NCBI GenBank assembly: GCA_010909165.1
Contig: MU008197.1
Coordinates: forward strand, 434,001 to 498,000
Length of the DNA: 64,000 bases
Direction of reading: 5' to 3'
Source of the DNA: Anthoceros angustus
Lineage: Eukaryota > Streptophyta > Anthocerotopsida > Anthocerotales > Anthocerotaceae
The notes beneath the pieces are model-generated. The model saw only the letters and a program-made list of their open reading frames with translations. It ran no database searches and was not told the DNA's origin. Made by a program: the position numbers and the translations under genes. Of the stretch, positions 31,248-41,438 are shown piece after piece. Each line of letters opens with the position of its first letter. Position 1 is the stretch's first letter.

Positions 31248-32603
31248 ATGGATATTAAAGGATTCCAAGAGAAAAGAATGAGGAAAAGTAGCATATCTAA
31301 AGTGCGTTTCTCAGACAACATTGAATATAGATCTTTTTTTAGTCCTCCAAAAACACCAGAAACATCATCATCCATTTCAAGTCAGAATGGTGGAGACTAC
31401 TTGGAATTTGTTCCCCCAATCAAAGAACCGGAATGGTTTTACCTATGGAATGTCATAAAAGTTCAAGCTTGGTGGAAAGGAAGAATAGCTTTTTCTTGCT
31501 TCCAAGTCAAGGTACTCTTTTTTGGATATTTTTTATCATTGCCTTCCAGAAAATGAGATTTAATCATTCTAAATGAGGTTATGATTTGGCTTGGTGTAAT
31601 GAACAGCTTGAAGTCACCAGCTGAAAGTGCACATGTTGTAGAACAATATAACTTGATATATTGCAGAGGCGGGCTGCTCAAGTTATACAAAGATACTGGT
31701 ATAGTTATATTGCAAATCCAAGAAGGAAGAGATCGAAAAGAACTCAAAACACAGCTGCTCAAAGAATACAACGTTGTTGGCATTCATTTCAAGTAAGCTT
31801 TTGTTCATCTTCTTGAAGCATTTCTTGATTATTAATCCATTAATATTTATCCATCCATGCAAAACAGGATAAAAAGGTATATCGCTACTATCGAGATATG
31901 ATACTACATCGAGAAAATGTTGCACCAAGCTTTCTTTTACAATTTGGGCTAAATCCTACTGAGGTGCATATCCATTGGAACAGAATTTGTGTCACAAAGA
32001 ATTCTTTGTGATTATTTATTATGATTGGATTGTCTTTTTGATGTATGGAGTTAATGGATATGACTGTTAAATACATGTAGGCAAGTCTAGCAGACAAGGC
32101 CGCAGGATTACATGTTCGTTTCCGACTTAGTGGAATTTCATTTCCGCCTCTGGTGAGGATTAATTTCAATCATTGTTTTTTTCAATACAAATTGGATTAA
32201 TTTGAAGCTAATCAAACTCTTATCAGATGTAGTACAAAATATACATAGATTAACTTGAAGCTAATTAAACTCTTATCAGATGTTGTACAAAATATATACA
32301 CATAGACCTGTTGTGGATATGGGAGCTTTTAGTCCACGACAATATGCTCTCTGCAAAAATGAAAATGCAGGTTTATTATTTGGGTATCATATATTTGATA
32401 TTTCATAATTAGTCAAACTACTCAGGCGAAAATATTGAAATATTATCATCAAGTATCAACACATTGTCCTTACATCTAAAATCTATGTATTTCATACGGC
32501 AGAGATGTATAAGCGTTGGGAGAATAATGGGTGGAGATTGGTAACCTCTACATATTGGATGCAGATCTGCCCCTCTGCACTTGTAGATTCTGCTACAAAA
32601 CAA
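31248..32603 (+). CDS. IQ-motif protein similar to animal C11orf65 (MFI) family, 3' end incomplete
   Basis: Six exons join in phase: 31248-31511, 31667-31792, 31868-31963, 32081-32152, 32280-32370 and 32503-32603. The ~250-residue product has IQ-type helices (VIKVQAWWKGRIAF; AAQVIQRYWYSYI; AAQRIQRCWHSFQ), expected to bind calmodulin. The core then reads VYRYYRDMILHRENVAPSFL, ASLADKAAGLHVRFRLSGIS, YKIYTHRPVVDMGAFSPRQY and MYKRWENNGWRLVTSTYWMQ, which I recall as the order in the C11orf65/MFI family. That family usually continues with a basic coiled coil; here the next in-frame codons are GTG TAG. A plausible basic exon (KKVRQKKRAWLMK) sits near 32764-32814, but what precedes it is broken. The gene may be truncated or decaying. 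It lies in an AT-rich, repeat-rich interval. Confidence 0.62.
32199..32300. repeat. ~51-bp tandem duplication covering a splice acceptor
   Basis: TTGAAGCTAATCAAACTCTT and the following ATCAGATGTAGTACAAAATA are followed directly by a second copy (TTGAAGCTAATTAAACTCTT, ATCAGATGTTGTACAAAATA). Both carry the CTTATCAG acceptor; only the second leads into the open exon of the IQ gene. Confidence 0.85.
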
Positions 32604-32814
32604 GTGTAGGTTCGCAATTGTATTTTAACCATATGTATTTGTTCATATTTGATATTATTGATTGGAAAGAATTTATCTGGGACGTATTTGTAAATATTTT
32701 TATACGTAAAATATCAGAGATACATTTCCGCACATGCTGGTAATGAGAAGAGAATGTAGAGCAAAAAAAGTACGACAAAAAAAGAGAGCATGGCTAATGA
32801 AATTGTAAGAAGAT

Positions 32815-35339
32815 TTCAAATTGTAAGAAGGTTTTAATTTAGACGAAAACAATAGAAGTGATCATGATCCACTAATAAAATAAAAACTGGCAGATACACA
32901 GAGGGGCGTCTTGCCGAAGTGGGAGAAGGTATATAAATATTATATAAATATTTTAAAATTAAAGATATGTGGATGTGATTATTCTTCGAATTCTTACTCA
33001 ATATATATGGTAAACTCTATCTAGGTGGACCTGATAAACCAGTAAAAACCAACAGTACCATCTTGAAAGATTTAGAATCTTCAGATGATTTTGAGCTTCT
33101 AAAATGGACTTTAGGTTCATATTCTCACACCTTGTATCCATGAAGTACTTAAATTTTAATTAACATTAATTCAATAAAAAATTTGCTTGTATTATTTCAA
33201 ACTAATGCAAATGCATTGTATATGTTCATAGCTTTGGATTTTGAAGCTTATGATAAAGATTGGCTAAAGCTAGCAACGTCCTGGGATATGGAAAGTGACT
33301 TTCAAACAACCGCTGGAAGATGTATGTTTGATGAAAAATTAAGCTTTGCAGCCTTGTCAAATCGTTCCTTGGTAACTGGATGGGCACCTGTAGACCCACA
33401 AAACAATATTGAGGCAAAGAGATAGCATCTAGAAGCAGACAATGGTGTAGGACATATATTTTACAACCCTACCCCCCCTTGTCACCCTCCACTTGAGTTA
33501 GTAGCCCATCCCACTTGCAGCTGCAGGTTTGGCATATGCGGCTAGGAAAGTAGTCTTTACTCTCAACAAGCACACTGTACATATTTGGCTTTTCTGAGAT
33601 AAATTTTCAAGAGTGTCGGAGCTTCCGAGTCCGCAACTTCTGGCGGGCACCGAAGTTTGTGGCCAGCGAACATGATGTTCGTAAGCTGCGCATGCAATGC
33701 ATTTGGAGGCTTGCAGCCGAAGCGTTACAGTTACAAGGCTCAGAACTGGAAATAAATATGCCCCACCTCGCCCAGCGTTGGAGATTGCAAATTACATATA
33801 AGTTGCAAACTGCGGGCAAGCAATGGCATTCCTGTAGCGAAACACGTGGATGTAGATTTCTAAGTCTCCAAGCCAGCGTACGTGAACTGGTCCGACCCCA
33901 CCCTGCCGGAGACTGTCCTCTCCGGAAGGGTTCGTCACGGATAAAACCCTATGAGGGAGGAGCAAAGCGCACCAGATGAGGTTGGCTTGCCAATTGGGGA
34001 AGAATGGACCGCGCAAGGGAAATGCCACCCTGCCATCGCTTTTGTCGCATCATATGGAAAGTGACTTACAAAAAACCGCTGGAAGACGAATGGTTGATGA
34101 GAAATTGAGCTTTGCAGCCTTGTCAGATCGTTCCTCGGTAACTGGATGGGCACATTCCGGAGACTCACAAAAGAATGTTGAGGCAAGGACGTCGCATCTA
34201 GAACCAAAGAATGGTGTGGGACATGTACTATTTTGCAGCTTGCTGACTTCCTTAAGAGAGCCCAGATTCTGGACCACTCTCCTGTTACAGTTGCTGGCAT
34301 GCAATGTCCGGGATGCTGCCGCATGGACGCCTCTTGCTATTTGGAGGCCAGGCTGCCCGGTGATGGGCGCGGGAGCATCCCTCTGGCTCGTGCTTGCCGA
34401 CGCAATCTGAGCGCTCGTAAACAGGGGACATTCACGAGCTCAGCGGATCCAAGGGCGTGGTGTTTCTGAGCGGGCCGACCCATGAATCGGAAGGCTCGCC
34501 AAAGTTTAAACTAGGGATTCGGACATGTGTCATGAGCTAGCGGATGCTCTTCTCCAAGCAATGCAGTCTTCCAAGGAAATGGTGTTTGATGTGGGAGCAG
34601 GATGGTCTGCCGACCTGCATCGCGAGGGAAAAGAACAAGAAGAGCAAACTTCAAGATCTCTGGAGCCTCCGAGCTTTGAAAACATTAAACAGGCTTTCCA
34701 AACCGGTGGCCAGACCAGACATGACTGAAGCTCAACATCCTTTTATCTATACTTGCAACTGAAAATCTCTGACAACTATGTCAGGCCGTGCGGCTTTGCA
34801 GCTCCATGGCTCTAAAATGTACAGTGCTGAAACGCGACCCAATCGGAGTGTCGCTCGCCGGCTGCTTTGCATGTTCATCCTTCACGCTCGGAACGCAATG
34901 TGGACATAGTTTAGGGCTTGAGGGGTTAGGGTTCTAGAACAAATGAATTAATGTCATCCGGGACAGCAATCTTGGCAGTCCTTGCACTGTGCTGAAAACC
35001 TTGTGTTTTGCACTGTGCTGAAACGGTGAGTGTACAGCTAAGAAGGCTGAAAGCTGTGTGTTCAGCACTACACGATTGCTTTCTGGCATCGAGTGGCATT
35101 TGTGATGAACCTGGCCTAAGCCAAGATTAAGATGACACACTGAAGCAAACGCATACAGTACAGGTTGAAAGCCATTGAAGTGTTCCGTGAGCACAAATGA
35201 TAATTACGCCATTGAAGTGCTCTGTGAGCACAGCTGGTAGTCTGTCTGAATCTGGTGGAGACAAGAGAGCCCATTGCAACATTTGGATGTGGACTGGGGG
35301 AGTGATGGGCTTTTGGCTTCACAGTTGCTCTACCCAATC
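32815..35339. other. Repeat-rich interval, no intact gene
   Basis: AT-rich to ~33.6 kb, then mixed composition. It contains the two-copy block listed at 33284-34230. The ORFs at 33659-33979, 34233-34469 and 34525-34728 show no family signature and are not linked by clear splice sites. Confidence 0.55.
33284..34230. repeat. Two diverged copies of a ~180-bp block
   Basis: 33284-33465 and 34049-34230 align over their length: ATATGGAAAGTGACTT, ACCGCTGGAAGA, AGCTTTGCAGCCTTGTCA, CGTTCCT, GTAACTGGATGGGCAC and AATGGTGT recur in order. Both encode a similar conceptual peptide (DEKLSFAALSNRSLVTGWAP against DEKLSFAALSDRSSVTGWAH), so the block may come from a coding source that I do not recognise. Confidence 0.8.
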
Positions 35340-35366
35340 ATGACGACCAAAAGTGAGGAAGCGTGA

Positions 35367-35573
35367 ATGGGAGAAGTGAACTTCATGGTGGAGGCTGTCA
35401 GGCAGCACATTTTCAAGAGCAAACCCAACAAACCGGTACCTGTGGATCTGGGTCTCTTGTTCCGGATCCTCACCCTGAACAACATCATGCTGATTGGCAT
35501 CAAGCAGGTTGTGGTTACATACGACAACATCATTGGAGAGTCCAGTACCATAGATGGTGTGCTGAACTCCTAG
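35367..35573 (+). CDS. Short unrecognised ORF
   Basis: A 68-codon ORF beginning MGEVNFMVEAVRQHIFKSKP with conserved-looking hydrophobic/charged alternation (VPVDLGLLFRILTLNNIMLI). A second ORF follows at 35601-36047 (MQQKLSNALLMEAEGFYSMM). No family is recognised, and no splice pair joining them was convincing. It may be a gene fragment in repeat-derived sequence. Confidence 0.25.
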   Translation: MGEVNFMVEAVRQHIFKSKPNKPVPVDLGLLFRILTLNNIMLIGIKQVVVTYDNIIGESSTIDGVLNS

Positions 35574-36059
35574 ACTGAATGCTGCTCCGCTGTACCCGTC
35601 TTGCAGCAAAAGCTCAGCAATGCTTTATTGATGGAAGCAGAGGGATTCTACAGCATGATGACACGACACAGCACCGTGGAGTATATGACTGATCCACTTC
35701 TGGACACCTTCGTAATAGGGGCCTCACGAGCAGTGGGTAAAACATTGTCCGTCTCATACGTGGATGCAAGGATAGGGAAACCAGACTGCTGGATTGAGCC
35801 ATACGCATGCTGGGTAATCACAGAATGGACGAGTTCTCATCGCGCCTCCGCAAGCAAACCAAACGGAGAGTCGGCCCAACCAAAGCCAATCCTGCGAATG
35901 CACACAGGACCAGTTTTGCTACGATACCCTTTTGGTGCATACCATTTTTTATTCAGCATACAATTCTGTGAAGTGGCCAAATACCAGATGCTGTTCTCTC
36001 GAAACTTCTCTTTTCCTTCTTCCTATCTGCTGAAGGGCTGGGGCTGAACGGCTGAACTT

Positions 36060-36790
36060 CACCTATGTTACATGTGCCACTTGGCACCAGGTGCTAAAGG
36101 ACGAGCGACCTTCACTTTAATGCTCTGAGGAATCTTCCCCCTGCTTGCCACCGAGCAGGAATCGTAGAGTGTCGTGAGGAGAGTCGATGATTATGGGGAT
36201 GCTATAGAACTTTTGGAAAAATCATAAGTCTCTTATAACTTTTCATATTCTTATTCTATTCGATTGATCGAGTGGAGGGTGAGCATTGATACACCGAAGC
36301 TATAGTAATTTATATGAATATGGATACAAATTCAGAAGAGGTATAGACAAATACAAACAAGGATAACGAATACAAACAAAGTATATAATCAAGAGGGGGC
36401 TGCCAAGATTAGGTTATTGGAAGTGAAGACAACGAAGCCTCCAAACTAAGTGATCAATGGTAATTATTTTGGAAAGCATAAGGATTGGATACAATAGAGA
36501 TAACCGGTGTTTTGTGGGAGACAACAAAGCACAAGGAGGAAACCAAGAGGGGGAGAAAGAGAAGGAGAAAAGGTTGGAGACACGGAGGAAGGATGCTGAG
36601 AGAGAAGCAAGAAAGGAGGGAGGAAATGATGCAGAGAGAGGGAATAATAAGAGCAGCAAAATCCAAAAGTTTATTGAGAGGAAAAAATGATAGGAAGGGC
36701 CCATCTAACAAAAGACAACGAAGGGAGATCTAGACCCTGAGGGTTATGGTAAAAAGAAGCAGCTAAGCTCTAAATTACCTACTAATTGAA
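36060..36790. other. AT-rich interval, no gene seen
   Basis: Purine-rich and AT-rich sequence. The short Lys/Glu-rich ORFs near 36457-36733 are explained by the purine tract (GGGAGAAAGAGAAGGAGAAA) and have no family signature. Confidence 0.5.
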
Positions 36791-36909
36791 TTAACAATGT
36801 CAGATCATGGAGCCATGGGCAAGGATTTCTCTAGGTTCGTCAAGGCCTGCGCCAAGGCTTATCACAGCCGTAAGAATGGGGTTGGGCTCCCCCTTTCTTG
36901 TATTGTTGC

Positions 36910-37320
36910 TTTTTTCCGGCAGAGGATTTCCATCGCTCTACATAGGGCGTTGGCCAACGCAGTGTACAGAACGACAGCGAGCGCGGGAGATGCAACTTCC
37001 TCGACATCAGTGGTAAGCCTTTTCACATTCCGGACCACGAAGTTCTTTGGGCGGTTGGTAGTTTTGAAATGCGTGATCGCGGGGGCAGGCATGGTGCCCT
37101 TCATTGGGTTTTTCCCCCTTTGCTTTTTGGCTGGATGGGTTTTTCCCATCTCTTTTTTTATAATAAAGTCTTCTTTTTCCCCGATTGAGAAAAAATAAAC
37201 GGATTGAATTCTACAAAGGAAGAGGAGAATGCGTCACTTAGTGTCACTGTTGTTCCAAGGATCGCCACTGCGAATGTCCGTTGGAGGACGATGGGTACAC
37301 GCTTTCGGAAGAATGTTGTA
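36910..37320. repeat. Diverged inverted repeat (arms ~100-120 bp)
   Basis: The plus strand at ~36915-37030 (TTCCGGCAGAGGATTTCCAT onward) aligns with the reverse complement of ~37200-37312 (TTCCGAAAGCGTGTACCCAT onward). Conceptual peptides match in both orientations (FRQRISIALHRALANAVYRT against FRKRVPIVLQRTFAVAILGT). It could be a foldback element or two oppositely oriented copies of one gene fragment. Confidence 0.6.
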
Positions 37321-37530
37321 ATAATAAGAATAGCAAATCTCATTCATAATTATTAAAACTAGTATCTAGGGTGATATTTGTATTTCATGGGTGCTCTCTC
37401 ATACGAACACTTGACACTAGAGAGGTCGGTGCACCTACAAAGCCGATCCATATCAAAGAACACACATATGCCCATCAAGGGACATAAAGGATGACACTCC
37501 CTTCCCGAAGTAATCGTCCGCAGGCTGCCC

Positions 37531-38057
37531 TTGTATGTCCCGCATATCGAAAGTGATCACCGCAGGCTGCTTAATTGTAGAGTTCATATCTCATCTCATA
37601 GGTTAGAGGTCGATATGGTCGTTCCTCGAGCCTTGTGGGTTGGAAAGGATCGTGGTAGAGAGCGCATATTGATTATGACTTTTCCCTCTATGGATGATCG
37701 CCACCGGGTTATGAAGGCTAGGTCTATGTTGTAGACAACTGAGTTATATATCAATGAGGATCTTACACCATTGCAATGGAAGACTAAGAAGGAGAAGTTA
37801 CCGCCTTTCAGAGCTGCTCGTGCTACGGGTCAAGTGGCTTTCTTTCGTGGGGATGAATTAGTGGTGTTTAGCCTTTGTTCACGCATTTTCACTGACATTG
37901 TTGACTGATTGATTGAAGATTATCTGTCTAATTTAAATTTTACCTTTGTATTCATCCAGAATATTTTACCGTAATCTATGTAATTATCATATTTCAATCC
38001 ATGACGGAAATCCGTCCTTAGTGCACCGGCTAAAATAAAATTCTTCTTCTTTCTGAT
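37531..38057 (+). pseudogene. LINE ORF1-like remnant with its 3' tail
   Basis: The reading VPRALWVGKDRGRERILIMT, FPSMDDRHRVMKARSML, then after a stop TTELYINEDLTPLQWKTKKE and ATGQVAFFRGDELVVFSL resembles the C-terminal part of LINE ORF1-type proteins (...VTFPS..DR..V.......LN.DLT...). The in-frame TAG at 37732 shows it is dead. The sequence after it, to ~38057, ends with CCATGACGGAAATCCGTCCT and a CTTCTTCTT stretch, a block also found several times at 59.8-61.9 kb. Confidence 0.45.
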
Positions 38058-38084
38058 GTATGTGCAGTGTATGTGCATCCCAGT

Positions 38085-38155
38085 TGTGCCACCAATTACG
38101 CCACCAGTACTAGCCACCAGTTGTACCACGGCTAGTAGCCACCAGTTGTGATGTG
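38085..38155. repeat. Short minisatellite around CCACCAGTTGT
   Basis: GCCACCA followed by ATTAC, GTACT, GTTGTACCACGGCTAGTA and GTTGT gives several imperfect copies of a 9-16 bp unit (AGCCACCAGTTGT type) just before the pTAC16 upstream region. Confidence 0.6.
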
Positions 38156-38765
38156 TGGGTGTTAGAAAGATGAAACACTAGTAGAGGTGTACATGTGGTT
38201 ATGGGGTGGAGCAGTTAGGAGAGGGATCAGGTTTACATGAGGTTATGGAGGTTGCAAACGGTCGTTAAAAGTGGTGGCAGGGGAGGAGAGACACTTGGCC
38301 GTGTGGCAGGTACCTGGCAGGCCATGAGCGATGGGATGAGCGTCGCCATTGGCTGGGTACAGCATGGCAGATCGCGAAGAAAGATGGGAGGGATAGGAGT
38401 GCGATGCCATGCTCCCCTAGCCATACGATTTCCGAGCAAATGGCATTGGCAGCCCGTTGCAAATTTGCCAATTGCCGGATAATGTGGGCCCAAACAAGCC
38501 AGCCTTCCCCCCTACCCGCTCCCGCTGGTGACCACGGCTCGAGGTCGGAGGGAGGCCATGAACCGGGGGTCAGTGCCCACCACAGCACGGTGTCCGCCAT
38601 AGCCGGTTGGACCCAACAAGCTGCAGCCTGCAGGAGGTGAGGGTGCGCTACTGCGCTGCAGTAGAGCACAGCACAGCGCAACGCGTGCGGGATGCGGCGC
38701 CGGCGCCGCTGCCACTCCCTTGCATTGTGATAGCCGGTGACAGGGAATTGAATTGCGTGTCTTCC

Positions 38766-41119
38766 ATGGCGGCGGCGCTGCAGGGGAGCAGCAGGTTGCG
38801 GGATGGGGCTGCCTCCTCCTGCTCTCTCTGCAGCAACCGCAGCCCGGTGTTGGGTTCCAGCGGATTCCTGTCCCCGGTGCAGGTGCAGGTCCCCGGGAGG
38901 GGCAGGGCGCGGGAGCTGGGGCATGCTGGCCAGCTGCAGGTGAGGGCGGCGGGGGACCGGGAGGAGAAGGACCTGCCGTTCCTGAAGCGCCTGGGGACTC
39001 AGATTATCAAGCAGAAGGAGTCGGGGGACGCGCGCGGCAAGGCCCAGGAGGCCGCTTCCCGGCGCCGGGGCCGGAAGAAGCGGCAGGCGGCGCGGGAGGA
39101 GGTGGAGGGGAAGGGGAAGGGTAAGGGTAAGGCGGCGCTGGCGGCCAGGCGGACGAGGATGTTGTTCCGCTCGGAATCGACAAGCTTCTCCAGCGCCTCA
39201 TCAAAGCCTCGCCCACCAACGTCGTGGCAGCTCCCGGCGGCACCGAGGACGGGAAGACGGGCGGCGGTGGCGGCGGCAGCCTGGCTCTCCGCAGGACGCG
39301 CTGCCGTCCATCGACGCCTTCAGCTTCGGGCGCGGCCGGCGGGTCGACCCCGCACGGTCTTCGTCGCCGGCGGGCTCAGCCAGATCGGGGCCAGGATCTC
39401 GCAGAGGCTGCTGCAGGCCGGGTTCTTTGTGCGGGCCGGCGTGCCCGACCTTTCTCAGGCTCAGCAGATCGCCGAATTCGCTACCCAATATGGGGTAAAT
39501 GTTTCTTGTCCACAGTGGAGGTGGCAATGCGGGTTTGTCTTTGGCCTTCATCCCGTCCTGGTTGTGACATTTGCGCGTGCAGATCCTGTCGTCCGAGGAG
39601 GTGAAGCGGCTGAATGCGGTGGAGTTCGATTTCAAGAACGTGGATTCGATTGGCAAGGCTGTTGGGAACGCGGGCAAGGCTGTGGTGACGGTCGGCCCGG
39701 CGGAGGACGGTGCCTCGTCCAAGGTCTCCACGGAGGATGCTCTCCGCGTGCTCGAGGCTGCGTCTGTGGCCGGTGTTGGACATTTCATCCTCGTGGCTGA
39801 GCCCGGGGACGGGAAGGCCAAGTCTAAGGCCAAGGAGTCCGGTTTCGGCTTCTTTGCGAACCTCTTCAGCCTGCTCTCGCCTAAGAAGGATAAGATCTCC
39901 GTGGAGGAACTTATTGAAAAGATCTCGGAGTCGGAGTTGAAGTATACTGTCCTCAAGACTGCTCCTACTGCTGGAGTGGACGACTTTGCTGGTGATCTTG
40001 GCAATGTTGGCCTCCTTCCCGAGGGCGCCACTGTCCCATTTGCTGCACAGGTATGGTTTCTTCTGCTCTCTCCAAATTGCGGGATGAGTGTGTGAAATCT
40101 TGCGTGCTTCATGTGGTTGTAAGGTTGTGGTTTCTTCCATTCGAATGACAGAATGTTAGAACGGACGAATCTGGGCTTCATGTGGTTGTAAGGTTGTGGT
40201 TTCTTGCATTCTGTGACTGGACGTTGGAACGGATTAATCCGTGCGTCATGTGGTTGTAAGGTTGTGGTTTGTTGCTTGCCATGTGTAACAGGTCGGAAGG
40301 CTTCAGATCGCCGCAGTGGTGGAGGCTGCCTTCTCCAACTCAACTGTATCTGAAAATAAGGTGATCTTCGGATTCATATCCTTCATTTCTTGAAGATGAG
40401 GCTGGTGCCTCTGGTGCATAGAAAAGGCCTGACAAGGAATACTCGTGGACGTGGTTCAGGTTGTAGAAGTGCTGTCCAGCCCCTCGTACAGCGCCAAGCC
40501 CATCGAGGAGCTCTTCAGGTTGGCTCTCGCATTCACATACATGCTGTTGGGAGGAAAATGGATGAACGAGTTAGGTCTTGCGGTTAACTGACATGACTGC
40601 ATGTCCGAAGCCAGTGCTCTGCGAGAGGACGCAAGAAGGCCGCTGAGGGCAGCCGCTCTGGCGAAGGCGGAGGCGGAGGAGCGGGAGAGGCAGGCGCGGC
40701 TACAGGCTGAGGAGGAAGCTCGAGCCGCAGCGGCGAACGCAAGGGAAGCCGCAGAAGCAGCGGCTCAGCTGGAAGCTGAGGCCAAGAAGCTCGCCTTGGA
40801 AGAGGCCAAGGCGTCTGCTGCAGCTGCCAAGGCCCAAGCCATAGCGGCTGCAGCTGCTGCTTCGCTTGAGGTAGTGTCCAATAAAGCCAAGGAGCTGGGA
40901 AGCACTGGCATCGACATCGCCAAGGACGGCCTGCCTTCGTTCTTGAGCCGGGCTAAGGACGGGGTGGCGGGCCCTGCGAGGAAATCGGTGCCTCCCCCCG
41001 CTGCGAGGAAAACAGCGGTGCCACCGCCACCGCCATCTCCTCCTCCTGCTCAACCCAACGGGGTTAAGCAGTTGTTCAGTAACCTATTCCAGCAGGAGAC
41101 CCTGTATGTGGATGATTAG
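38766..41119 (+). CDS. PTAC16: Plastid transcriptionally active chromosome protein 16 (pTAC16), NAD(P)-fold protein
   Basis: Plastid nucleoid/thylakoid protein with an atypical short-chain-dehydrogenase-like Rossmann fold, found with the plastid transcription complex. Exons: 38766-39494, 39583-40050, 40292-40360, 40460-40518 and 40615-41119. Signatures: VFVAGGLSQIGARISQRLLQ (dinucleotide fold), FFVRAGVPDLSQAQQIAEFA, ILSSEEVKRLNAVEFDFKNV, a long Ala/Glu/Lys coiled coil (EAEERERQARLQAEEEARAA) and the family's C-terminus LFQQETLYVDD. The N-terminus is Ser/Ala-rich, fitting a transit peptide. In exon 1 between ~39170 and ~39355 the homologous reading (GIDKLLQRLIKASPTNVV, then DALPSIDAFSFGRGRRVDP, then RTVFVAGG) moves through three frames, each step curable by one lost base in a short G or C run. 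Intron 2 holds a ~60-bp repeat (CTTCATGTGGTTGTAAGGTT) at 40109, 40176 and 40245. Confidence 0.88.
40104..40275. repeat. ~65-bp tandem repeat in pTAC16 intron 2
   Basis: TCATGTGGTTGTAAGGTTGT recurs three times at ~67-bp spacing, with intervening GGACG..GGA.. similarity. It expands the intron without touching the splice sites. Confidence 0.85.
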
Positions 41120-41438
41120 CTTGAACATTCAACTTGTGGAAACGATTTCTCTCCGATCTCTCTGTCCGCGCTCTTGCCCTCCCTCCGCTTCTCTTTGCGT
41201 ACGCACAAACCTAATGCATAATTCGGATTTCGTTCCTGTCTTCCATTATTCGTTTATCAGAAGGAGACGTCTCAGCAGTTTCTTGTCGACTGGTTGCGGC
41301 AAAGGAGGCCTGAGAGGAAGCTGGAAGGGAGAAAATGGCTTTGGGAGTGGGCTGGCGGGGGTGAAGATGATTGTTCCAGAAAACCCTAGCTCAGTGGTGA
41401 ATCCGGGAAGAAGAGGGCAAAGGTAGCTGGGATCGGTC

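Noticed and set aside
36797-37198. 133-codon ORF as a membrane-protein gene
   Set aside because: It runs through the inverted repeat and its hydrophobic end is T-rich low-complexity sequence; no conserved start or family.
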